The translations under genes were made by a program, and so were the position numbers. A stretch of 25,728 nucleotides of DNA from Planctomycetia bacterium. GTDB taxonomy: Bacteria > Planctomycetota > UBA1135 > GCA-002686595. The notes beneath the pieces are model-generated. The model was not told the DNA's origin. It did no database searches and saw only the letters and a list, made by a program, of their open reading frames with translations. Positions 8,032-14,539 of this stretch are shown here, piece by piece. Each line of letters starts with the position of its first letter. Within the stretch, counting starts at the first letter, position 1. The stretch covers positions 1 through 25,728 of the forward strand of contig SXKQ01000124.1 of assembly GCA_005778045.1 (NCBI GenBank), written 5' to 3'.

Positions 8032-8101
8032 GCGGACTTTCCTTTCCTCCAGGCGCTGGATCGACCACCGATGCCACCGGAGTGAAGTGCGCGGACAGTT
8101 C

Positions 8102-9187
8102 TCAGCAGAGCGGTTTCACGAGCGACCACCATGCCCAGAGCGCGCGGTCGAGAGCGCGCAGCGCGAAGGAACGCGCGCCGCCACGGTCGAGCTGCGGCGC
8201 GATCGTGAGCGGCCCGCCCACGAGCAGGTCGCGATCGCGGACTCGACGGGTGCGCTGCACGGCCGAGCGCTCTCGCAAGGTGCGCGGAATTCCGCGCAGG
8301 AACGCTGCCTTGCCCTGCAGGTAGCCTCCGAACGTGCCCGAGGCGAGCGTGAAGAGCGCCCATACGAGCTCGTAGCAGAGCAGGGCCGGCGCCGTCAGCA
8401 GCAGCGTGCGCCAGGAGTGGTTCTTGAACAGGTGGATCCAGCGGTTGCGCGAGTGCAGGAACGCGCGACGTCGCGGGTACTCCACCGCCCCGCGGTAGCT
8501 GATGCCGGCGGTGCCGCCGCGGTGCCGGCACAGCGCGTCCTCGACCGACAGGATGCGGTGGCCCGCCATCCGCAGGCGATGGGACAGGTCGAGGTCCTCG
8601 AACAGCACGAAGTAGGCCGCATCGAAGCCGCCGAGCTCGCGCAGCACGGAGCGCTTCACCAAGAGCGCTACCGCGATCAAGCCCCCGACTTCGACCGTCC
8701 CCGAGCTCTCCGCGCGCACGACCGGCACATGGAAGTTGCGCAAGCTGAAGAGCCCGCAGTAGTGCAGCGAGCCGCCGTCGTAGTGCACCACGTCCGGTTG
8801 CGCGTCGAAGACGCTACGCGGTTGGATCACGCTGACCTCGGGATGCGCGAGCGCTGCTTGCTCGAGCTTCGCGAGCGCGTCGGATGCGAGCACCGCATCG
8901 TTGTCGACGAGCAAGATCCACTCGTCCCCGACGAGCTCGAGGGCGCGGTTACGCGCAGGGCACGGTCCCTCGTTGCGCCCTAGCGTCTCCACGCGCACGT
9001 CGGGGTGCTCGCGGGCGAGAAGCTCGCGACTGTCATCCTCGGAAGCGTTGTCGACGACAAGGATCTCCGCGAGCTTGCGAGTCTGCGCGCGCAACGCCGC
9101 GAGGCACGGCGGCAGGTGCTCGCGCCCGTTGTAGTTGCAGACAACGGCGCGGATCGGGCCGAGCGTGATGCGCGGCGCGGACTTCAT
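8102..9187 (-). CDS. Family 2 glycosyltransferase with C-terminal membrane segment
   Basis: The start is the ATG at 9185-9187, which overlaps the stop of the upstream glycosyltransferase gene (ATGA) and gives 361 residues. The long open frame upstream of it is a shadow. The GT-A fold signature is present: VCNYNGREHL near residue 16, VVDNASE (44-50), a metal-binding DND (95-97), and a FEDLDLSHR block (E187, D188) where the catalytic base is expected. A hydrophobic segment near residues 250-275 probably associates with the inner membrane. This layout is common in rhamnosyl- and other sugar transferases for surface polysaccharide. Donor and acceptor cannot be deduced. It probably works with the overlapping upstream glycosyltransferase on the same glycan. 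Confidence 0.88.
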   Translation of the reverse strand: MKSAPRITLGPIRAVVCNYNGREHLPPCLAALRAQTRKLAEILVVDNASEDDSRELLAREHPDVRVETLGRNEGPCPARNRALELVGDEWILLVDNDAVLASDALAKLEQAALAHPEVSVIQPRSVFDAQPDVVHYDGGSLHYCGLFSLRNFHVPVVRAESSGTVEVGGLIAVALLVKRSVLRELGGFDAAYFVLFEDLDLSHRLRMAGHRILSVEDALCRHRGGTAGISYRGAVEYPRRRAFLHSRNRWIHLFKNHSWRTLLLTAPALLCYELVWALFTLASGTFGGYLQGKAAFLRGIPRTLRERSAVQRTRRVRDRDLLVGGPLTIAPQLDRGGARSFALRALDRALWAWWSLVKPLC

Positions 9188-10500
9188 TTCAGTGGCAGCT
9201 CGAAGTCGCTCGCGCGGCATGGCGCGCGGTGCTTCCAGCAGTATGGAAGGTTCGCGAGCACGCTCAAGCCCGCCTTCACGAGCACCCACGCGGCACCGGG
9301 AGTCTGCCGCACCGACTTGCCGATGCCGATCGTGCCGGTGGCGTCGCTGACCTCGCCCGTGCGCTCGCGCTTCTCGCCGCGCAGCAGCACGCGCGTCATG
9401 ACGAGCCACGGCAGGCGCAGCAGATCCCCGAGCGGCGCGTACTTGAGCTGCGTGAGCCACGCGTTGCGCGCGTGGTAGTACAGCGAGCGCTTACCCATCT
9501 TGATGCCGAAGGGCGTCTTGTGGAACGCGCGCGCGGATGGGTACTGCAGCACGCGGAATCCGAGATTGAGGAGGCGACACGTGAGGTCGCGTTCGTTGCC
9601 GTAGATGAACAGACGCTCGTCGTAGAAGTCGGCGCGTCGGATGGCTTCCGTACGCGCGAGGCTGGCGCAGCCGCGGAAGGTCGACATGTAGCGCTCGCGG
9701 CGTAAGTGCTCCTGCTCGAGGTAGCCCGCGGGCATGCCGGGCTCCTCCACCTCGCTCGAGATGATGGCGGTCGTCGCGGGCTCGCGCTCGAGGCGCGCGA
9801 CGGTCTTCGCGAGCCAGTCCGGCGGCAGCACCACGTCGTCGTCGAGGATCGCGAGGAGCGGCGTCACCGCGGACGCAAAGCCGATGTTGAAGGTCTCGCA
9901 TGCGCCGAAGGCCGAGTGCGGCATCACCACGAGGCGCACCTCGGGGTAGCGCTCGCGAATCGTGCGTGCAGTCGCGTCGCTCGATGCGTTGTCGACCACG
10001 ACGATGTCGCTGAACGGCCGCGTCTGCGCGCGGATCGCGTCGAGGTTAGCGCACACGTCGGCGCACTTGTTCCAAGTCGAGATCACGGCCGTCGCCGCGA
10101 GCGGTTGGTCGCGCGAGACGACGCCGAGCGCGACGCGAGCACGCTCATAGGCCGCGGGACCGTCGAGTTCGGCCACGACGCGCGCAGGCGCGCCGCGCGC
10201 GAGCCGCACACGCATCTCCGGACACGAGGCCACGGCCGCGGCGCAGGCGCACGCCACAGCACGCTCGTGTTCTCCGCTCCCGTCTACATCGGGCATGATC
10301 ACGACGGTCGGCCGAATGCGCTCGAGCGCCGAGCGAATGCGCGCCACCAGCTCGAAGCTCGACGCGTGCGGCCCCGCGCCGAGCGCGAGCTCCTCGCCGC
10401 CCTCGGGCGCGAGCGCGTCCCACTCCCCTGCGCGCACGCTCACGCGCAGCGTCGCGCGCGCGGCTTGCTCTCGGACCGGTTGGACGGGTTGGGGTTGCAC
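9184..10500 (-). CDS. Family 2 glycosyltransferase with partial PIG-L-like N-terminus
   Basis: The frame opens after a TAG at 10528-10530, and the only usable early start is the GTG at 10498-10500, giving 438 residues. The GT2 domain begins near residue 136 (TAVISTWNK), with VVVDNASS at 167-174, an acidic metal-binding LDDD at 209-212, and a later ERD block near the tail of the catalytic domain. Residues about 25-95 resemble the C-terminal half of PIG-L/LmbE deacetylases (PTVVIMPDVDGSGEHERAV aligns with the usual P-D-V-V ... H-x-D-H region). The AHPDDE half is absent, so this part is probably non-catalytic or a remnant. The gene overlaps the next glycosyltransferase gene by four bases. The 139 bp upstream of it contain no ORF or clear promoter that I can support. 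Confidence 0.85.
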   Translation of the reverse strand: MQPQPVQPVREQAARATLRVSVRAGEWDALAPEGGEELALGAGPHASSFELVARIRSALERIRPTVVIMPDVDGSGEHERAVACACAAAVASCPEMRVRLARGAPARVVAELDGPAAYERARVALGVVSRDQPLAATAVISTWNKCADVCANLDAIRAQTRPFSDIVVVDNASSDATARTIRERYPEVRLVVMPHSAFGACETFNIGFASAVTPLLAILDDDVVLPPDWLAKTVARLEREPATTAIISSEVEEPGMPAGYLEQEHLRRERYMSTFRGCASLARTEAIRRADFYDERLFIYGNERDLTCRLLNLGFRVLQYPSARAFHKTPFGIKMGKRSLYYHARNAWLTQLKYAPLGDLLRLPWLVMTRVLLRGEKRERTGEVSDATGTIGIGKSVRQTPGAAWVLVKAGLSVLANLPYCWKHRAPCRASDFELPLK

Positions 10501-10639
10501 GACAGTTCGGGGGGCAGGGCGCGCGGGCTACGGGGTGGCTCCTCGGACGGCTTCCGGGCTGGTTCCGTCGGCTGTCCGACCCCGCTCGCCGCACCTCGGG
10601 TCACCCGCGGCGCGCGCGCGGCGGGAAAAATCTTCCGGG

Positions 10640-11122
10640 TCAGCGCCCGGGCACGCGCGGCGCGGGACCGACCTCGATCTCCTCGCCAAGGCGTCCTCTG
10701 ATGCGCTGGATCAGGATCGTCGCTGAGGCCTCGTCGTCCGCCTGCGCCTCCCACTCCGCATAGGCGGGGTCGATCGGGCGCGAGAGGTTCATGTTGCGCT
10801 CGCTCTCGACGCGCACGTCGACCTTGAAGCGGCGGTCGCCGAGCGACTCGAGGCGCACTTCCGCGCGCTCGCGATGGCCCTTGCCGCGGAACGGCGCGAG
10901 TGCCGTGCGCCAGCCCGACAGCATGCGGCGACTCGCCGGGTCCGCGTCCGAGCCCACGGGGAAGTCGAGGCGCTGCACTTCCTGCCCGCACACGGCCCAC
11001 AGCACGTTCTCGCTCGGCGCCTCGATCTCGAACGATGGGCGCGGGTTCTTGTCCTCGGAGCTCGAGGCGCAGCCGGCGAGGGCCAGCGTCGCCAGCAACG
11101 CGATGCGTGAAAGCATGTTCAT
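10640..11122 (-). CDS. Small lipoprotein of unknown function
   Basis: The ATG at 11120-11122 overlaps the Der stop codon (ATGA), with GGAG upstream; a second ATG two codons later is also possible. The 160-residue product has a classic lipoprotein signal (MNMLSRIALLATLALAGC, lipidated Cys18) followed by a Ser-rich spacer. The rest contains predicted beta strands with charged residues (ERAEVRLESLGDRRFKVDVRVESERN) and no motif that I recognise. Its sequence suggests a periplasm-facing or outer-membrane-anchored protein. Translational coupling with Der suggests co-expression rather than shared function. Confidence 0.8.
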   Translation of the reverse strand: MNMLSRIALLATLALAGCASSSEDKNPRPSFEIEAPSENVLWAVCGQEVQRLDFPVGSDADPASRRMLSGWRTALAPFRGKGHRERAEVRLESLGDRRFKVDVRVESERNMNLSRPIDPAYAEWEAQADDEASATILIQRIRGRLGEEIEVGPAPRVPGR

Positions 11123-12492
11123 TCGGCGCTGTTCTCCAGCTTGTCCCGCAGCTCGAGCCGAATCGGTACTTCGCCGAGATCGAGCTCGTCCCGCAGGCGC
11201 TTGGTCAGGTAACGGACGTAGTGCTTGTTGAGGAAGCGCTTGTCGTTCACGAATACCGTGAACGTCGGCGGTGCGCTGGTGGTCTGCGTGGCGTAGTAGA
11301 GGCGCACGTTGGCACCCGTACGCGTCGGGCTGCGCTCCTCGTTGGCGCGCTTGAGCGCCTTGTTGAGGGCACCCGTCGAGACGCGCACTTGGCTCTTCTC
11401 GAACAGCTCCTCGGCGAGCTTCAGGATCGCCTCGACGCCCTGGCCCTCGCGCGCAGAGAGGAAGCGAATCGGAGCGTAGTCGAGCTGCGGCAGCTCGCCG
11501 CGAATGTAGTCGACGAACTCCTGCCGCTCCATGTCGCTGACCAAGTCCCACTTGTTGGCGCACAGGATCAGCGGCTTGTAGTGGTCGATCACGTAGCGCG
11601 ACAGCGTCTTGTCGAGATTCGAGAGCTCCTGACTCACGTCGAACATGTGCAGCACGACGTCCGCGCGGCGCACCGTGCGGTGCGAGCGCGCGTCGCTGAA
11701 GAACTCGATGGCGTCAGCCATCTTCTGCTTCTTGCGCACGCCGGCCGTGTCGATCACGACGAAGTTCTTGCCGTCGCGCTCGAAGCGCACGTCGACCGAG
11801 TCGCGGGTCGTGCCAGGGATCTCGCTCGTGATCATGCGCTGCTCCTGGCACAGCGCGTTCACGAAGGTCGACTTGCCCGCGTTGCGGCAGCCGACGACAG
11901 CGAGCTTCATGTGCGGCGTCGTCGGCACATCGAGCTCCGGCTCGGCGAGCGGCGGCAGCAGCTCCGCGATGCGGTCGTAGAGGTCGCGCAGGCCCTCTCC
12001 GTTCTGTCCGCTGATGCCCATCACGTCGAGGCCGACACCGAGGCGCCGGAACTCGTCGATCCCCCACGCGGCCCCGCGGCCCTCGCACTTGTTGACGCAC
12101 AGGAGCACCGGCGTCGCGACGCCGCGCAGGCGTCGTGCGACCTCCATGTCGAGCGGGGTGACGCCGTCCTTCACGTCGACGAGGAACAGGACCAGGTCGG
12201 CCGAGCTCACGGCCGCGCCCACCTGCGCCTCGACCTCCATGCCGAGGTCGTCGCGGTCGACGACGCCGATGCCGCCGGTGTCGACGACCTCGAACCAGCG
12301 CTCACCTTGGTGGGTGGAGAGCCGGCCGGGCACGGCGACGCGGTCACGCGTCACCCCCGCGGTGGGCTCGACGATGGCGACGCGGCTGCCGACCATGCGA
12401 TTGAGCAGGGTCGACGTGCCGACGTTCGGCCGGCCGACGATGGCGATGCGGCGCAGCGTGACGTCGTCGGGCTGTGTGGCGCGGGAGTTCAA
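11119..12492 (-). CDS. der: Ribosome-assembly GTPase Der (EngA)
   Basis: Two tandem GTPase domains followed by a KH-like domain identify Der, which helps assemble the 50S ribosomal subunit. The start chosen is a TTG (12490-12492) overlapping the QueE stop (TTGA), giving 457 residues; no ATG or GTG is suitably placed. Domain 1 shows GRPNVGTST, TAGVTRDR, DTGG and NKCE. Domain 2 shows GCRNAGKST, PGTTRDS, DTAG and NKWD. The first P-loop has Thr where the nearly invariant Walker-A Lys belongs, caused by ACG instead of AAG. The KH-like end runs from about residue 375 (TFTVFVNDKRFLNKHYVRYL). If the substitution is real, GTP binding or hydrolysis by domain 1 should be weakened. The overlap with QueE and the small lipoprotein indicates one transcript. 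Confidence 0.95.
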   Translation of the reverse strand: MNSRATQPDDVTLRRIAIVGRPNVGTSTLLNRMVGSRVAIVEPTAGVTRDRVAVPGRLSTHQGERWFEVVDTGGIGVVDRDDLGMEVEAQVGAAVSSADLVLFLVDVKDGVTPLDMEVARRLRGVATPVLLCVNKCEGRGAAWGIDEFRRLGVGLDVMGISGQNGEGLRDLYDRIAELLPPLAEPELDVPTTPHMKLAVVGCRNAGKSTFVNALCQEQRMITSEIPGTTRDSVDVRFERDGKNFVVIDTAGVRKKQKMADAIEFFSDARSHRTVRRADVVLHMFDVSQELSNLDKTLSRYVIDHYKPLILCANKWDLVSDMERQEFVDYIRGELPQLDYAPIRFLSAREGQGVEAILKLAEELFEKSQVRVSTGALNKALKRANEERSPTRTGANVRLYYATQTTSAPPTFTVFVNDKRFLNKHYVRYLTKRLRDELDLGEVPIRLELRDKLENSAE

Positions 12493-13298
12493 GGGATTCC
12501 GAGGATGCGGTGGATCTGAGGTAGGACGCGCACGGACAGGTCGAGCGCGCGAGCGCGCTCGGCCACGGCCGTACAAAGTTCGATGGACGGTGCGGGGACC
12601 GCGCCGACGGGCGTGGCGGGCTGGACGAAGACGGGCAGCGCCGGGGCATGCTCGGCGACGCTCTCGAGGAGCTCGTCGAACTGCTCGGGCTTGCGGCCGC
12701 CGGACACGATCACCTTCGCACACGCGTCGCGCCCCCGCACGAGCGCGAGGCACTCCGCTCGCACCTCGGCCCACTCCGCGCGCGTGCGCGGGACGGGCTC
12801 GCTCTCCGCCGCGGCGATCTCGACGGGCTCGTCCAAGTCGTCGGGCAGCTTGAGATCGAGGCTCACGTGGGCCACCGCGTCGAGCACGTCGGCGAGCGCG
12901 CGCGGATGCGCGCCGGCGGTCTCGAGGTGGATGCGGCGCGGGGTCGCGAAGCTCGCGAGCGCGCGCACGTAGTCGGGCCACAAAAGCGGCTCGCCGCCGG
13001 TGACCGAGACCGTCCGCGGCCGGCCGGGCTCGCACTCGGCGATCCAGCAAGCCGTCTGAAAAGGCGTCGACCAAGCCGGGGCGCGGCGCAGGCCCGAGCG
13101 CGCCTCGATGCGCACCTCGCGCTCGCTCGCGTCCAGCTTCCACGAGCCGGGAGTGTCGCACCAGCGGCAGCGCAAGGGGCAGCCGCGCAGGCGCACGAAG
13201 ACCTGCGGCTCGCCGACGTAGAGACCCTCGCCCTGAATGGAGGCGAAGACCTCCATGAGCGGCGCCGCGAGTGAGGACTCGACGGCCATGGGGTTCAC
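12489..13298 (-). CDS. queE: 7-carboxy-7-deazaguanine synthase (radical SAM)
   Basis: The N-terminus carries FASIQGEGLYVGEPQVFVRL followed by the radical-SAM cluster motif C40xxxC44xxC47 (CPLRCRWC), the pattern of QueE. QueE converts 6-carboxytetrahydropterin to 7-carboxy-7-deazaguanine on the way to preQ0 and queuosine. A VTGGEPLL block follows near residue 100 and a LETAG block near residue 125. At 269 residues it is longer than many QueE proteins, with an insertion after the cluster motif containing additional Cys residues. The start is GTG at 13296-13298, with AGG eight to nine bases upstream; the ATG three codons later is an alternative. No other queuosine gene is in the window. The gene overlaps der by TTGA. 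Confidence 0.9.
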   Translation of the reverse strand: MNPMAVESSLAAPLMEVFASIQGEGLYVGEPQVFVRLRGCPLRCRWCDTPGSWKLDASEREVRIEARSGLRRAPAWSTPFQTACWIAECEPGRPRTVSVTGGEPLLWPDYVRALASFATPRRIHLETAGAHPRALADVLDAVAHVSLDLKLPDDLDEPVEIAAAESEPVPRTRAEWAEVRAECLALVRGRDACAKVIVSGGRKPEQFDELLESVAEHAPALPVFVQPATPVGAVPAPSIELCTAVAERARALDLSVRVLPQIHRILGIP

Positions 13299-13343
13299 GC
13301 TGGAGACCTCGTGCGCGCTCGCGACGCTCGGTCGCGCGCGCGA

Positions 13344-13601
13344 CTACTTCTTGGCGGCCGGCTTGGCGGGAGCGGCGGCGCTGCCCTTGGCGTCCGCCTT
13401 CTCCTCGCCCTTCGGCACGGCAACCTTCTTGGCACCGGCGGTCTTGAAGCGCGTGCGGACCTTCGGGAGGCCGAACACCGAGCGCTCGCCTTCCTTGAAT
13501 TTCCCGGCCTTGGCGAGGATCTCGAGCCGCTCGCGGCGCGAGAACACGCTGCGATCACCGGCGAGGGTGGAGGCGCCACGGAGACTGGAGTGGATCGACA
13601 T
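13344..13601 (-). CDS. Small basic protein of the PVC superphylum (TIGR04137-like)
   Basis: This 85-residue protein begins MSIHSSL, continues with SRRERLEIL and contains EGERSVFGLPKVRTRFK. That wording matches the short basic protein family known from Planctomycetes, Verrucomicrobia and Chlamydiae. The family is suspected to be ribosome- or RNA-associated, but its function is not established. Here it has an extra Lys/Ala/Pro-rich tail of about 30 residues (ending PAKPAAKK) that resembles histone-like or nucleic-acid-binding tails. The ATG has a clear Shine-Dalgarno (AGAGGAAG) about ten bases upstream. It is transcribed with der and queE in the same direction, which fits a translation-related role. 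It is the best taxonomic marker in the window. Confidence 0.85.
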   Translation of the reverse strand: MSIHSSLRGASTLAGDRSVFSRRERLEILAKAGKFKEGERSVFGLPKVRTRFKTAGAKKVAVPKGEEKADAKGSAAAPAKPAAKK

Positions 13602-13634
13602 GTCTGGAACTTCCTCTTCGTTGAACCGTTAGGG

Positions 13635-13656
13635 GCCCGGACGCGCGTGCCCGGGC
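13635..13656 (-). other. GC-rich hairpin between the SPOR-like and small basic protein genes
   Basis: The arms GCCCGG and CCGGGC form a perfect six-base stem around a ten-base loop that is itself partly self-complementary. In the minus-strand transcript it starts seven bases after the stop of the SPOR-like gene. No U-tract follows, so it could be a weak terminator, an RNA-processing site or a stabilising structure. Confidence 0.35.
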
Positions 13657-13662
13657 GTGACT

Positions 13663-14352
13663 TCATTTGCGCTGGAAAACCTTGTCGATCTTCTCGACAT
13701 AGGCATCGTGGAATTCGCCCGGCTTGGAGATCGGTGGCGGGCCCTTGAGTTGACGCACGATGCGCCCGAGGTCATCGAGGTCGACCTGGCGCGGCGCGGC
13801 GCCGACGAGCAGGTAGACACGCGTGCCCTTCTGGACGAGACAGGCCGGGAGTGCGGCGCTCTCGACGAGGTAGCGCGCCGCGTCCTGCGCGAGGCGCACG
13901 CTCGACTCGTTGTAGACGTAGTCGGCGACTTTGAGCGTGTAGGCATTGCGCGGGTCGCGCAGGGCCTGTTCGGCCGCGCTCACCGGCGTGGGCTCGGCGC
14001 GCACGGGCAGCGTCCCGCCGGAGTTCGAGCCCGTCGCGGTCGGCGTGCTTGCACCGGCCGGGCCCGTGGCACTCGGGGCACCGCTGGCCGACGCGGGTGC
14101 ACCGGCGGCGCTCGCCAAACCCGAAGGCCCGGCCTCGGCAGCTTCTGCGCGCCGCACGCTGGCGCGTCCGAGCAGAAAGACGACCACGAGCAGCACAACC
14201 TGCGCCAGCACGAGCAACTGCAGGCGCGAGTCGCTCAGACGCCGCCCGCCGGCAAACCCGGGCGACGGAGCGCCGACGGACAGAGCTCCGCCCTGCGACG
14301 GGGAGCCGCCTTTGCCCGAGAGGGCTTCGAGCAGGTGCTTTTGCTGGGACAC
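13663..14352 (-). CDS. Single-pass membrane protein with SPOR-like C-terminal domain
   Basis: This 229-residue protein starts at a GTG (14350-14352), the only start near the beginning of the frame. A single membrane helix spans residues about 44-62 (LQLLVLAQVVLLVVVFLLG) after a Gly/Ser-rich cytoplasmic tail. An Ala/Ser/Pro/Thr linker (68-120) leads to a compact domain at about 130-205 (NAYTLKVADYVYNESS, then RVYLLVGAAP) whose pattern matches SPOR-type peptidoglycan-binding domains. Such proteins usually sit in the inner membrane and reach into the periplasm. The family assignment is from pattern only. The gene has its own likely promoter (14433-14461) and reads towards the small basic protein gene. 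Confidence 0.75.
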   Translation of the reverse strand: MSQQKHLLEALSGKGGSPSQGGALSVGAPSPGFAGGRRLSDSRLQLLVLAQVVLLVVVFLLGRASVRRAEAAEAGPSGLASAAGAPASASGAPSATGPAGASTPTATGSNSGGTLPVRAEPTPVSAAEQALRDPRNAYTLKVADYVYNESSVRLAQDAARYLVESAALPACLVQKGTRVYLLVGAAPRQVDLDDLGRIVRQLKGPPPISKPGEFHDAYVEKIDKVFQRK

Positions 14353-14386
14353 GGGTCGGGAAATGGGCGCACGGGACCGCAGGCGA

Positions 14387-14400
14387 TTCCGCGCGCGGAA
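14387..14400. promoter_or_regulatory. Perfect 14-bp palindrome in a divergent intergenic region
   Basis: TTCCGCGCGCGGAA reads the same on both strands. It is enclosed by a second inverted repeat, ACGGGAC (14371-14377) and GTCCCGT (14403-14409). The 187-bp space separates the SPOR-like gene (minus) from the FG-GAP lipoprotein gene (plus). The site lies downstream of the predicted minus-strand promoter, where a bound repressor or an RNA hairpin could affect expression. Which of these applies is unknown. Confidence 0.45.
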
Positions 14401-14432
14401 CCGTCCCGTGGACCTCGACCAAAGGGGCGGGA

Positions 14433-14461
14433 AGGTTACGGGAAGCGGGTCGGAGCGTCAA
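14433..14461 (-). promoter_or_regulatory. Candidate sigma70-type promoter for the SPOR-like gene
   Basis: On the minus strand, TTGACG (14456-14461) and TAACCT (14433-14438) are separated by 17 bases. The -35 box is close to consensus, while the -10 matches at only three of six positions. Transcription would begin near 14426, leaving a leader of about 75 bases that contains the 14-bp palindrome. Confidence 0.4.
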
Positions 14462-14539
14462 TCTACGGCGGGCGTAGGAGGCCGGGGGTCCGATGGCGCC
14501 CGCCGGACGGAGGGGCTACGCTCGCGGCAGGCTCCGTCG

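Noticed and set aside
10600..10630. GC-rich inverted repeat next to an A/T run, considered as a terminator of the small lipoprotein gene
   Set aside because: In the minus-strand transcript the U-run comes before the stem, and on the plus strand the stem is followed by A residues, so it fits an intrinsic terminator in neither direction.
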